Assembly (NCBI GenBank): GCA_019636385.1 | Contig: JAHBXT010000001.1 | Coordinates: 1 to 64,000, forward strand | From: Pirellulaceae bacterium | GTDB lineage: Bacteria > Planctomycetota > Planctomycetia > Pirellulales > Pirellulaceae | Direction of reading: 5' to 3' | Length of the DNA stretch: 64,000 bases | Shown: one piece after another, positions 1 to 8,536 of the stretch | How the letters are laid out: the number at the start of each line of letters is the position of its first letter | How positions within the stretch are numbered: position 1 is the first letter of the stretch | The notes under the pieces: model-generated | What the model was told of the DNA's origin: nothing | Database searches by the model: none | The model's input: only the letters and a program-made list of their open reading frames with translations | Made by a program: the position numbers and the translations under genes

Positions 1-31
1 GCGCAACTGCACTACTGCTAGCAACCGGCAT
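1..31 (-). CDS. Possible start of a gene running out of the window
   Basis: On the minus strand an ATG at 31 follows a purine-rich stretch (AAGGAAAGAGG) about 6-10 bases upstream that could serve as a ribosome binding site. The frame stays open to the window edge, giving only ten residues (MPVASSSAVA). It would be cargo of the element carrying the integrase at 285-1322. Nothing can be said about its product. Confidence 0.3.
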   Translation of the reverse strand, partial: MPVASSSAVA

Positions 32-76
32 ACACTAACCTCTTTCCTTGGTTAATGTCAAATCAAGTTTTAACTA

Positions 77-214
77 TTACACATCAACAAAGTCGCGCGG
101 CACACCGAAGAACCTCGCGTGCCCAGATTGAAAGGTGTAAGCCACACCGTACGAAAGAACTGTTCCGACGGGAATCAGAAGCAGCTTTGCGATGTCTCGG
201 TTGCTGTCAGCCAT
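77..214 (-). CDS. Small hypothetical membrane peptide (45 aa)
   Basis: A 45-codon ATG frame lies just downstream of the integrase on the same strand. It starts MADSNRDIAKLLLIPVG, has one hydrophobic segment at about residues 10-25, and ends FFGVPRDFVDV. That layout (a helix, then an aromatic-rich F-G-x-P-x-x-F/V-I/V stretch) resembles the first segment of larger bacterial membrane proteins, so it may be a truncated remnant rather than a complete gene. No clear ribosome binding site is seen. No function is assigned. Confidence 0.35.
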   Translation of the reverse strand: MADSNRDIAKLLLIPVGTVLSYGVAYTFQSGHARFFGVPRDFVDV

Positions 215-284
215 TGGCGATATCTGCTTATTACACTGCACAGCGCAGCTTTAACGCCGCCCAGTTCACACAAACAGCCAACCA

Positions 285-1322
285 CTAGCCATCGCTGTAC
301 AGTTTCGCGGCTGCTGAAATCATGTGGTCCCGATGCTTATCCAAATGCCCGTATACGCGGCTCACCATCGTCACATCTGAATGGCCAAGCAGCTCTGCAA
401 CCTCGGCGATCGACAATCCTTTCAACAGCCCATTCGTCGCAAACGTATGCCGATACGAATAGGCAACTACTGTCGACGGCAAGCCCAGATTTGTTCGCAG
501 TCTCCTAATTTGACCAGACACGGAATCTTTTGTCCACGCACCGCCACGGGTATTTCGGAACAGCGGCCCTTTCGCATGCCTCGCAATCATCATCTTTGTT
601 AAAGATTGTAGGCAGGGCGACAAATACACCACCAAGGGGCGGTTCGTCTTGGCTTTGGTCTTATGATCCTTGAAAATCCAGCAGCGACCATCAGCCGACA
701 CCTCCCTGGCGGTGACCTCTCGAATCTGCCTTGGCCGAGCCCCGCAGCGAGACGCGATCAAATACATCCGCAGCGCTGGACTGGCCGCCTGAACTAACAT
801 CTTGTGCTGTTCATCCGAAATCGTTTCGGTGCGAACATTAGCCGCCGGGCACTTCAGGTCATCCAATGGATTCGTTGCGATCTTCCCGCGTTTCTTTGCC
901 CAATTGAACACAGTCTTAACCGCACGAATAGCATCCTTGCGAGTCGTTGGAGACCACTGCTTGACCTTCGTTTTTTCCTCTTCTGACCACTTCACCACGT
1001 CGACCGGCAACAAATGCTGAACCTGCTTACCCCCTAGCGCTGCCGAGAACTGATTCAAATACGACCAGTTGATCTTAAACTTAGCCTCAGCCTTTCGATG
1101 TTCATGTGACTGCAAGTACACCCTGACCAGCGTCCGTACATTTACCATTGGGCCTTCAGCAAACTTGCCGCCAAGCATTTGTCGCCAAATCTCAAATGCC
1201 GTTTTCTTGACTGAATCGAGGCGAATGAATTGCCCGTGATCGCCCTTCACATACCAGCACTTGCACGACTTTCTGTAGAACGGTTGGCGCATGAATCGAC
1301 TCACCGAGACACTCTTGGGCAA
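285..1322 (-). CDS. Tyrosine recombinase / integrase of a tRNA-Pro-integrated element
   Basis: A site-specific recombinase of the phage-integrase family, about 345 residues, expected to cut and rejoin DNA at the att site of its element. The N-terminal part (to about 160) carries the core-binding SAM-like region. The catalytic domain shows the box I Arg at about 196 (SRCGARPRQIRE), box II as YSYRHTFAT (Arg present, the usual first His replaced by Tyr), GHSD, and the nucleophilic Tyr in SRVYGHL near the C-terminus. The longest frame starts at a TTG; an ATG at 1292 is an equally possible start. The gene begins 177 bases from the 3' end of the tRNA-Pro gene, the usual place for an integrase next to attL or attR, so the element extends leftwards out of the window. 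Confidence 0.9.
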   Translation of the reverse strand: MPKSVSVSRFMRQPFYRKSCKCWYVKGDHGQFIRLDSVKKTAFEIWRQMLGGKFAEGPMVNVRTLVRVYLQSHEHRKAEAKFKINWSYLNQFSAALGGKQVQHLLPVDVVKWSEEEKTKVKQWSPTTRKDAIRAVKTVFNWAKKRGKIATNPLDDLKCPAANVRTETISDEQHKMLVQAASPALRMYLIASRCGARPRQIREVTAREVSADGRCWIFKDHKTKAKTNRPLVVYLSPCLQSLTKMMIARHAKGPLFRNTRGGAWTKDSVSGQIRRLRTNLGLPSTVVAYSYRHTFATNGLLKGLSIAEVAELLGHSDVTMVSRVYGHLDKHRDHMISAAAKLYSDG

Positions 1323-1408
1323 CGTGAGCCAGTGACTAAACCAGCTCGAATTGCCAGACTGTATTGAGTCCGATTCAGGTATTCAACGGAGTCGACTTCC
1401 GAAGAAAC

Positions 1409-1426
1409 GGTGCAATTTTGGTGCAA
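1409..1426. repeat. Tandem GGTGCAA repeat near the attachment site
   Basis: Two copies of GGTGCAA lie at 1409-1415 and 1420-1426, one helical turn apart (11-base period, TTTT between them), between the integrase start and the tRNA. Direct repeats of this size near an att core are typical arm-type sites for integrase or excisionase, but that role is inferred from position alone. Confidence 0.35.
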
Positions 1427-1448
1427 ACAACCCGCCAGGGGTGTTTTT
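1425..1448. terminator. Possible terminator after tRNA-Pro
   Basis: AAACAACCC and GGGGTGTTT can pair around a four-base loop (one A-G mismatch) and are followed on the plus strand by further T residues. Read on the minus strand the hairpin lies about 50 bases beyond the tRNA-Pro 3' end, where a terminator would be expected. The U-tract is better on the plus strand, so it may act in both directions. Confidence 0.4.
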
Positions 1449-1498
1449 CTCAAAACGCGATGTCGCCCTAACTCCTTACCTCCAAAAGAATTAGAAAA

Positions 1499-1573
1499 TC
1501 GGGCCGGCGGGATTCGAACCCACGACCTCTACCACCCCAAGGTAGCGCGCTAGCCAGGCTGCGCTACGGCCCG
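1499..1573 (-). tRNA. tRNA-Pro (anticodon GGG)
   Basis: The minus strand folds as a tRNA: acceptor arms CGGGCCG (1573-1567) and CGGCCCG (1506-1500) pair perfectly, the D arm reads GCGCAGCCTGGCTAGCGC, the anticodon stem is CTACC/GGTAG with loop TTGGGGT, and the T loop is TTCGAAT in a GTGGG/CCCGC stem. The anticodon GGG (1538-1536) reads proline codon CCC. No CCA is encoded. Its 3' end faces the integrase gene, so it is the likely integration target. Confidence 0.95.
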
Positions 1574-1930
1574 ATTTTTTATTCGTTCGAGGTTAATTCT
1601 CAAACGACGATACAAACGGTAGACAAATTGTGTGGCCTCGGACGACTAGCTGGAACACTCAGTTTTGCTGACGCAGTAGATGTGACTACACTACGGGCGA
1701 CAGCCTGTCATACCAACCAAAATCGCTTCCGTTGCCGAAGAGCCTGTATTTTACTGGCAATAATTACCCTGGATAGTGCCCTGGCGATGGCCGACCGCGA
1801 TCTTGGATAGCGATGGACGGCATAGTAGAATGCTTCTGAATAATCGACCGCGCTCGGCCGTAGCGTTAATTCTCGGTTGTTCTCACTTGTTTGTCCTGCT
1901 ACTTGGCCGTCCCATTTGAGGTACTTCGTT
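1574..1930. other. Intergenic region upstream of msrA
   Basis: About 357 bases between the tRNA-Pro 5' end and msrA. A run of T's (1575-1580) lies directly before the tRNA on the plus strand. No convincing gene, repeat or promoter is seen; the promoters of the tRNA and of msrA must both lie here. Confidence 0.5.
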
Positions 1931-2632
1931 ATGCTTGCGTCAGGCTTTAAGCTACTGGCTGCGTTTGTCGGCGCAACCTGCTTTTCGTGCTTTGCCGTTG
2001 CTCAGGAGAGACAAGTGGACAACTTTAGCGATTCATCAACTCGCTCGGCCGAAGATGGCACCGCCGCTGACAGCCAGGGCGAGTTGGCTCGGGCTACCTT
2101 TGGCAATGGATGTTTCTGGTGCACGGAGGCCGTCTTCCAGAGAGTCAAAGGCGTTTCCGAGGTCGTCAGCGGATATATGGGTGGCAAGGTACCCAACCCT
2201 ACCTATGAGCAGGTATCCACTAAAAAGACAGGCCATGCCGAGGTGCTTCACTTGCGCTATGACCCTAAAGTTGTGTCCTACGAAAAGCTGCTGGAGATTT
2301 TCTGGAAGACGCACGACCCGACGACTCCCAATCGCCAGGGGAACGACGTGGGGCCGCAATACCGAAGCGTCATTTTTTACCACGACGACAGTCAGCGCGA
2401 ATTGGCCGAAAAATACAAAAAGCTACTGGACCAATCCAAGGCGTTTTCAAAACCGATCGTTACCGAAATCTCCCCTGCAGCGACCTTTTATCCTGCCGAA
2501 GACTATCACCAGAACTACTACAACTTGAACAAGAACGCCAATCCGTATTGCCGTATGATCCAGTACAAGCTGGAAAAGTTTCGCGAAGTCTTTCCAGATC
2601 AGGTAGATCCGGAAAAGGATCGCGTCAAATAG
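1931..2632 (+). CDS. msrA: Peptide methionine-S-sulfoxide reductase, exported
   Basis: MsrA repairs methionine-(S)-sulfoxide in proteins. The family signature GCFWCTEAVFQRVKGV contains the catalytic Cys, followed by the usual SGYMGG, GHAEV, FWKTHDPT and EDYHQNY motifs, so the whole catalytic domain is present. I start it at the ATG at 1931 rather than an upstream in-frame codon at 1877, because the product then begins with a clean signal peptide (MLASGFKLLAAFVGATCF... AVAQ) and has a GAGG 11-14 bases upstream. The signal peptide implies a periplasmic or otherwise exported role. The gene stands alone, converging on the minus-strand gene at 2658. Confidence 0.93.
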   Translation: MLASGFKLLAAFVGATCFSCFAVAQERQVDNFSDSSTRSAEDGTAADSQGELARATFGNGCFWCTEAVFQRVKGVSEVVSGYMGGKVPNPTYEQVSTKKTGHAEVLHLRYDPKVVSYEKLLEIFWKTHDPTTPNRQGNDVGPQYRSVIFYHDDSQRELAEKYKKLLDQSKAFSKPIVTEISPAATFYPAEDYHQNYYNLNKNANPYCRMIQYKLEKFREVFPDQVDPEKDRVK

Positions 2633-2657
2633 TCGATTCATGGCGCTGGAGAGAGAC

Positions 2658-4193
2658 TTATTGTGGCTTGACGTCTAGCCACAAAGTGTCGTGCACCACG
2701 AATTGCCACTCGCCCTTGTAGACTTGCAACTCGCCGATAAAGTTCATAGCGTCGCCGACTTGGAACTTGCGGTACATTTTCAAGCGCAAGTCTTTGTCAT
2801 GAGACCAGACGTCATATTGGTGATCAAACAGTCTGACTCGAAACGGCTTCTCGCCCGAAACTGTCGCTTGCACCAACAAAATCTGACCTAGGTAGTCTGC
2901 TGTTTGCAAAGCTGCATCCGAGCCAAGACTGTTGGCTAATTTCAATCCGTTGACGGTAACGGCTTGGTAGTTGACAGGCAGTGGCTGCGACGGGTTACCC
3001 TCGGTGGGACTGCCAGGGTTCTCCAGCTTCATGAACTGCTCAGTTGCACCTGGGGGAACAATTCGAAACCTGGCGTAGATTGGCAAGTGATCGGAAAAAC
3101 CTCCGGCGGTACCATCCATCATCCGCCAGGGCAGGGGCGCCCGGGTGCCTGGCTGAGCATTTAAGTTCTCGAAAGCCGCGACCGTGAAGCTATTGTCGAC
3201 GTACTGTAATCCCGTCGAGTCGTACATGCCGGATGAAATAATCATCTGCATCAGGGTTCCCCAATAGCCGCGATAGACATCGCTGCCGCGCCGATCTGTG
3301 GGTAGCTCGTACCACAAATTGTATAGCTTGGGAGCCGACCGCGATTGAACGGCCAACTCATCGCCCTGGCTACCCAGAACATCGTTCATTGCGGTTTGTG
3401 GCATGTCGTGGTAGCGTTCCGATTGATTGTAGTGACTGTTAAAGTCACCGCCGATGATCACGTCAGCCAGCGGTTCAGAAACAAATACTTGATCCAATCT
3501 CCGACGCAATACTTGGGCATTGTTCACACGAATTTTCTCGGACTCGGGGTCATCGGCACCCGACTTCCAGTGGTTGTTGAAGGTGTGCAGAAGCTGTGGA
3601 CCAACCTGATGAACAGCCTCAAGAATCCCTCGAGCGCCATCGGTGTGATGCGTCTGTGAATGGACGATGGGAAATCGCGAAAAAGTCGCATTGACATGGG
3701 CGACGGTTCGTCCGGTGGGATCAGGACGATACTGGCCTACAACGACATGATACGGCCCGAGGCCAGCATCATGTAGCGTTTTAAGCAGGAAGGCCTCAAC
3801 CGGCAAATCGCGGATTTCCTTGCCGGCCGATTCAGTCAGTACTTGGCGGATATTCTGGTTGGCAAACTGCTTGAGTACTGCTTGATAATCTGTTGGTTGG
3901 GACGAAGGTGTTTGGTCCGCCTCCAGCTCTTGAAACAGAATGATATCCGGTCCGCGCCCAGCCTGCACCTTAGACAGTACCTGCGCAATGTTTTCCAGCT
4001 TCTTCAGCAGGTGCTTGGGACCGTAACTCTCAGGTTTGTAGTCATCAAATAGTGCGACGCCATCGATGTCGAATAGATTCTCCACGTTGTAGCACAGGAC
4101 CGTGAAGGTATCGTCCTGGGCTACCAGCAGACTCGTGCTGCCACCGAGTGTCACCATCGATGCTAGAAAAGCTAGCCAAGTACGTCGAATCAT
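2658..4193 (-). CDS. Exported endonuclease/exonuclease/phosphatase-family protein
   Basis: A 511-residue protein with a signal peptide (to about VAQ at 25) and an EEP (DNase I-like) fold: YNVENLF carries the metal-site Asn, FQELEAD the catalytic Glu, GGDFNSH the Asp/Asn pair, and SDHLPIYARF the C-terminal Asp-His. The last 110 residues or so (QPLPVNYQAVTVNGL to the end) form an extra all-beta region that looks like an OB fold. Members of the family hydrolyse phosphodiester or phosphomonoester bonds in nucleic acids, lipids or sugar phosphates; the substrate cannot be told here. It may be an extracellular nuclease used to scavenge phosphate. Confidence 0.85.
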   Translation of the reverse strand: MIRRTWLAFLASMVTLGGSTSLLVAQDDTFTVLCYNVENLFDIDGVALFDDYKPESYGPKHLLKKLENIAQVLSKVQAGRGPDIILFQELEADQTPSSQPTDYQAVLKQFANQNIRQVLTESAGKEIRDLPVEAFLLKTLHDAGLGPYHVVVGQYRPDPTGRTVAHVNATFSRFPIVHSQTHHTDGARGILEAVHQVGPQLLHTFNNHWKSGADDPESEKIRVNNAQVLRRRLDQVFVSEPLADVIIGGDFNSHYNQSERYHDMPQTAMNDVLGSQGDELAVQSRSAPKLYNLWYELPTDRRGSDVYRGYWGTLMQMIISSGMYDSTGLQYVDNSFTVAAFENLNAQPGTRAPLPWRMMDGTAGGFSDHLPIYARFRIVPPGATEQFMKLENPGSPTEGNPSQPLPVNYQAVTVNGLKLANSLGSDAALQTADYLGQILLVQATVSGEKPFRVRLFDHQYDVWSHDKDLRLKMYRKFQVGDAMNFIGELQVYKGEWQFVVHDTLWLDVKPQ

Positions 4194-4283
4194 TTTGTTT
4201 TGTTTCCGTAAAGCACGCCAAGAATCGATCAGCCGCTGTGCGCTCGCACGCGGCTAGTGCAAACACGATCCCAGAATCGAAGG

Positions 4284-5198
4284 CTAACGCGTACCGGCTG
4301 ATACGGCCTCCACAGCGCCTGCCGATTCCAACTTGGGATGTAGCCTATTGGACTCCAGAAATTTCAGCAGCACGGTTCTGAACTGTGGGTTGACAAAGGC
4401 ACTCATGTGATCGGCACCTTCGATGGGCACTAATTGCAGCTTAGGCAGTACACCGACTAACGGATCGACGCTGGTTTTCAGCGGGTCTTGATCGCCGATC
4501 AAGGCCAGGACCGGCAAACGGCTTTTGCGCAAATCTGTTTCCGGTACCAGCAATCCATCGCGCCCGCGCATCAAGGCCGCCAAAGCCAAGTGATCGTTGA
4601 CCATCATCGTTACGAAACTGGTCGACCGAAGTTGCTCGTCGGTAGGAACGGGTTTCCCTGGCGGCGTTAGCGCCTTGAGCAGCGGACCAACGCTGCGATC
4701 CTTTTCCAGCGCTTCCGCCAATTCATCCAAGGTAGCTTGGCGAGGATCCTCGGCACGCGGCCAGCCAGCACCACCCAGCGTTACGGAGATTAAACGCTCG
4801 GGTGCCGTGGTCAAAAGTTTGCAGGTAATAAAAGCTCCCATTGAATACCCGACGACATGAGCGCGAGCAATCTGCAAGTGATCCATCAGTCGTGTGACAT
4901 CATGAACCAGCTCGATGCCGTATTGATTGGAATCGTGAGGCTTGTCGCTGCGGCCATGTCCGCGCATATCCAGCGCGATCACGCGAAAGTTATCGTCCAA
5001 AGCGTCGACAACTCCCGGCAATACCCAATTTAGCCGAGAGTTCGCGGTAAAGCCGTGGATCAAGATCACCGGCTCACCCTGACCCTGCTCGAGGTAGCAT
5101 ATTCGAACGCCATTGGAGTCGAAAAATCTCTCCTCTGCCGCGCACGCCGCACCGGTTGCAAGAATCACAAACATCAACATCAACCAGCGCGAAAGCAT
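4284..5198 (-). CDS. Exported alpha/beta hydrolase
   Basis: The start at 5198 is chosen because AGGAG lies 5-10 bases upstream and a signal peptide follows at once (MLSRWLMLMFVILATGAACAAEE); the frame is open further upstream but without such features. The fold motifs are all there: HGFTANS (oxyanion region), DMRGHGRSDKP, the nucleophile elbow GYSMG, the acid in IGDQDPL and the base in GADHMSAF. The product is about 304 residues. Substrate unknown; it could be an esterase, lactonase or haloperoxidase-like enzyme. The gene is 295 bases downstream of the TRAP operon on the same strand, beyond a hairpin. Confidence 0.88.
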   Translation of the reverse strand: MLSRWLMLMFVILATGAACAAEERFFDSNGVRICYLEQGQGEPVILIHGFTANSRLNWVLPGVVDALDDNFRVIALDMRGHGRSDKPHDSNQYGIELVHDVTRLMDHLQIARAHVVGYSMGAFITCKLLTTAPERLISVTLGGAGWPRAEDPRQATLDELAEALEKDRSVGPLLKALTPPGKPVPTDEQLRSTSFVTMMVNDHLALAALMRGRDGLLVPETDLRKSRLPVLALIGDQDPLKTSVDPLVGVLPKLQLVPIEGADHMSAFVNPQFRTVLLKFLESNRLHPKLESAGAVEAVSAGTR

Positions 5199-5428
5199 TT
5201 TTAATTCTCCTGTTGGGTCGCAATACGACGAACGGTCCAGAGCCACTTCAAGCAAGCTGACTATCAAGGCTCGCGTACGAGAATGAGTCATGATCGTTGA
5301 CGCGACGCGCAATGTCAACAAGCGAATAAGGCGAGAGTTGTAGTCGTAGACGAAACTATCCACCGCTGAAGTTGATGACATTGGGCGGGGGAGTCGCAGG
5401 GAGTCTACCTGGATTCGTGACTCTGGAC

Positions 5429-5453
5429 GCCGACGGCTGTGACTGCCGTCGGC
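5429..5453. terminator. Hairpin between dctM and the hydrolase gene
   Basis: GCCGACGGC (5429-5437) and GCCGTCGGC (5445-5453) form a perfect nine-base stem with a seven-base loop, about 40 bases after the dctM stop. There is no U-tract on either strand, so it may be a factor-assisted terminator or a 3'-end stabilising hairpin. Confidence 0.4.
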
Positions 5454-5493
5454 TGCGCCTCTACTTGTCAGCATTTCCGGCCTCTATGGGATA

Positions 5494-6777
5494 CTACGGC
5501 TTGCCGTTCAAGAAGTTGGGGAGCCAGAGACTGATTTGAGGTAAGTATGTAATCAACAGCAGCGTGATGGTTAGCGGGATCCAAAATCTGAATGTTCCGC
5601 GAATCACCACAGCTAGTGGGGCTCCGCAGACGGAACTGAGTACATACAGTACCAGACCCACTGGCGGCGTTAGAAGTCCGATGACGAGATTCAATATCAT
5701 AATCATGCCCAGGTGCAGTGGACTGATTCCGTATTGTACGGCGGTTGGCAACAGGATGGGGACGGTAATCAGCAAGGCCGAAACGGGCTCGAGCAACATG
5801 CCGACGACTAGCAGTATCAAGTTCAGCAGTAGCAAGAAAACCCAGCGGTCGTCGGTTAGACTGGTTAAAGCAGCAGCAACCAGTTGCGGACCCTGCTCGC
5901 GTGCAATTACCCACCCGAATAATCCAGCGGCAGCGACAATCAGCATGATGGTGCCAGTGGTTTGTGTCGTGCGGTGCATGATTTCCAGTAAGCTGGCAAA
6001 TGTCAGCGTGCGGTAACATAATCCGAGCAACATCACATATAGCACGGCAGCGGCAGCTGCCTCGGTGGGCGTAAAGACTCCACCCAAGATGCCTCCAAGA
6101 ATAATCACTGGCGTCAGCAACACGGGGAGCGCTTGCAGCACCGCTGACCCGGTCGCAATCGAGTCTTCTGGTAACCGATCACATTCGGGATGTCTACGAG
6201 CGTAGCGAAAGACCGAAAGACATAATATGGCAGCTAACAACAGAGCTGGAATGATGCCGGCAACGAACAGAGCACCAACGGGGACTCCAGCCGTGACGGC
6301 GTAAATAATGGCTGGAATGCTGGGCGGCATGATTGGACCGATTAGCGACGAGGCTCCGGTTAGCCCCAGCGAGAACCCTTCGTCGTAACCGCGTTTCTTC
6401 ATGGCTGGGACCATCACGCTGCCCAGTCCAGCGGCATCCGCTACTGCAGCGCCGCTCATCCACGAGAACATCACGCTGCTGAGCACGTTGACATAGGCCA
6501 AACTACCTGGCAGCCCGCGCAATACCGCTTGCAGCAAGCGAAATAGTCGGTCGGCCAGTCCGGCTGCGTTGCTGACGTAGCCCGTCATGATAAACAACGG
6601 CACAGACAACAATGGAAAGGAATTTATAGCCGCCAACGTCCGCTGCAAGGCGACTCCCAAGGTGATGTCCGGCGAAATCACGACATACAAGAGGCAAGGC
6701 AGCAGCATGCTGATCGCCACGGGAACGCGAATCAAGAGTAGCAGCAAAACGCAGCCCACCAACAAAGTCAAAGTCAT
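5494..6777 (-). CDS. dctM: TRAP transporter large membrane subunit (DctM-like)
   Basis: The large permease of a tripartite ATP-independent periplasmic transporter, which uses an ion gradient to move the solute delivered by the binding protein. About 427 residues made of many hydrophobic helices, with family-typical stretches PLFIMTGY, DAAGLGSVMVPAMKKRGYD, GPIMPPSIPAIIYA and LTPPVGLVLYVLS. The start at 6777 overlaps the dctQ stop as ATGA, which implies translational coupling; the longer in-frame extension has no membrane character. It is the last gene of a minus-strand run that begins at 10828. Confidence 0.93.
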   Translation of the reverse strand: MTLTLLVGCVLLLLLIRVPVAISMLLPCLLYVVISPDITLGVALQRTLAAINSFPLLSVPLFIMTGYVSNAAGLADRLFRLLQAVLRGLPGSLAYVNVLSSVMFSWMSGAAVADAAGLGSVMVPAMKKRGYDEGFSLGLTGASSLIGPIMPPSIPAIIYAVTAGVPVGALFVAGIIPALLLAAILCLSVFRYARRHPECDRLPEDSIATGSAVLQALPVLLTPVIILGGILGGVFTPTEAAAAAVLYVMLLGLCYRTLTFASLLEIMHRTTQTTGTIMLIVAAAGLFGWVIAREQGPQLVAAALTSLTDDRWVFLLLLNLILLVVGMLLEPVSALLITVPILLPTAVQYGISPLHLGMIMILNLVIGLLTPPVGLVLYVLSSVCGAPLAVVIRGTFRFWIPLTITLLLITYLPQISLWLPNFLNGKP

Positions 6778-7490
6778 GTCGGCTTGGCTCCAGTCGTCCG
6801 AGTGTGGATGTCCGTCCGCGTTTGGATGTCTACTGTGGCGGAAATCTGACGGTCTCTGCTTGACCGATCCGCCGACGCGCCAAGTTGATCCAGCGGTTGG
6901 CGAACACAAGAGAGCCACACCAAATTGAGGATATTATGCAACGTCATCAATAGCAGTCCGACACTTAAGGCACCGTACCAGATGCTCTTGGGAATCCCCA
7001 GGGCTGGTGAGGCAACCGGATGCACATACCACACAAAGCGCAAGCCACCTACACATAACGCTCCGCACGTTGCAGCCACAACAATGCAGGCCAATGCGTC
7101 CCACCATTGCCGGGCGTTTTGACGTAGACGACTGGACCAAAGATCGACGGTAATATGCCGGCCCTCGGCCATGACTCTTGAGGCTGCTAAGAATGTGAGC
7201 CAAATCATGCTCAGCCGGGCAGCTTCTTCACTCCACGAAAACGGCGCACGAAACATATAGCGAGCGATCACTTGAGACCCCATCACTATGAGCAAGACTC
7301 CCAGCATGGTTGTAGCCAGCCACCTTTCGACATCCATCACAATTTGCGTTACCCGCCGCAGCTGCTTCGCCATCCCGGCTCGTTTAATCTGGTCATCAGC
7401 CACGGCCGTTCGATTTCCTGAAAGCTGACTCCCTAGCCGAGTGTCGTTGGGGTCATGAGGATTTGCGCGTGGTTCGGATGGCTGGTTCAT
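6774..7490 (-). CDS. dctQ: TRAP transporter small membrane subunit (DctQ-like)
   Basis: The small four-helix permease partner of DctM. After a polar N-terminal tail of about 45 residues come VERWLATTMLGVLLIVMGSQ, the conserved RYMFRAPFSWSEEAARL segment (the usual R-Y-x-F-x-x-P-x-x-W-x-E-E-x-x-R motif), then further membrane segments to about residue 195 and a polar tail. The ATG overlaps the dctP stop (ATGA) and its own stop overlaps the dctM start, so the three subunits are made from one message. Confidence 0.92.
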   Translation of the reverse strand: MNQPSEPRANPHDPNDTRLGSQLSGNRTAVADDQIKRAGMAKQLRRVTQIVMDVERWLATTMLGVLLIVMGSQVIARYMFRAPFSWSEEAARLSMIWLTFLAASRVMAEGRHITVDLWSSRLRQNARQWWDALACIVVAATCGALCVGGLRFVWYVHPVASPALGIPKSIWYGALSVGLLLMTLHNILNLVWLSCVRQPLDQLGASADRSSRDRQISATVDIQTRTDIHTRTTGAKPT

Positions 7491-8536
7491 CGCGGTCTCC
7501 CTTGGGCAGTTGCCGATGTTTCCTTCTTTATCGGCTCGATACCCGCAATTTGGCAGTACAGCTCACTAAATGGAAAGCCCGTGGCGAAATGTCGATGTGC
7601 AAGCTGCCGGAAAGCGTCTACATCAACATCTTCGATAATCTGCATTGTGCCTTCACGGCGCCATTGGTCCATCAGCTCCTGTTCCCGTGCCTCGGAGCCG
7701 CGATAAACATCCCGTCCCAACTGAGAAATGCTCTCCTGCAGAGTTGTCTGCTGAGCAGCCGTTAATCGCTGCCAGACACGTTCGTTGACTAGTATCTGGA
7801 TGGAGGATTGAATATGGCCGGTCAGACACAAACATTTTTGAACTTCGTGAAAGCCCATCGCCTGGATCACCGGCACCGGATTTTCTTGACCGTCGGCGAT
7901 CCCTTGCTGTAAAGCCAGATAAACTTCTGCGAAAGGAATCGGCAGCGGGCTGGCCCCGAGTGCTCGACCGGACTCTTGCCACACCCGGGCGCCTGGCAGC
8001 CGCAGTCGGAAGCCTTGCAAATCCTGTGGCGTGCGGATGGGACGATTGGCGGTAATGTGCCGAGCGCCGTAGATCCAGGTATCGAGCACACGCACGCCAT
8101 ATTTCAGCTTCAGTTGTTGCCAGTGTTGCGCCAATAGCGGACCGCGCGCCACCTCCAGCATGTGATCCAAGTCGCGAAAGACATAGGCCGCGTCAAACAC
8201 ACCTAGCGGCGGATGCCACATCGCCAAGAACGACGGCCCGGCAATGGCCAATTCCAGTTCACCGGCTACCAATTGCTCTAGCAACTCTTCTTCGTTGCCC
8301 AATTGAGCTGACGGGAATACGGCCACACGTAAATCGCTACCAGCTGTTCGCAGTCGCTGCTCTAATTGAGCGGCCCCGAAGTGATGCGTGGGCGAGAGTA
8401 CTTCGTATACATGCGCCATTTGCAATCGCGGCGGTACTTCAGACGCAACGTTCGCCCCGCACCCGCTCACATGACCTAGCAACAGGAGAAAACCCAGCAG
8501 GCGAGCTGTATCGAACACAATCGCAGATGCGCTCAT
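7487..8536 (-). CDS. dctP: TRAP transporter solute-binding lipoprotein (DctP-like)
   Basis: The periplasmic receptor of the transporter, 349 residues. A hydrophobic leader ends in a lipobox (GHVSGC), so it is likely a lipoprotein. The family core is plain: VFPSAQLGNEEELLEQL, then LQGFRLRLPGARVWQESGRALGASPLPIPFAEVYLALQQGIADGQENP, which holds the conserved Arg that normally binds a carboxylate of the substrate. This suggests an organic acid ligand, though the exact compound cannot be read from sequence. Its start codon shares a base with the stop of the MFS gene (TAATG). Confidence 0.92.
   Translation of the reverse strand: MSASAIVFDTARLLGFLLLLGHVSGCGANVASEVPPRLQMAHVYEVLSPTHHFGAAQLEQRLRTAGSDLRVAVFPSAQLGNEEELLEQLVAGELELAIAGPSFLAMWHPPLGVFDAAYVFRDLDHMLEVARGPLLAQHWQQLKLKYGVRVLDTWIYGARHITANRPIRTPQDLQGFRLRLPGARVWQESGRALGASPLPIPFAEVYLALQQGIADGQENPVPVIQAMGFHEVQKCLCLTGHIQSSIQILVNERVWQRLTAAQQTTLQESISQLGRDVYRGSEAREQELMDQWRREGTMQIIEDVDVDAFRQLAHRHFATGFPFSELYCQIAGIEPIKKETSATAQGRPR

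Noticed and set aside
1628-1810. 60-codon frame between tRNA-Pro and msrA
   Set aside because: No ribosome site, no recognisable composition or homology pattern; likely chance.
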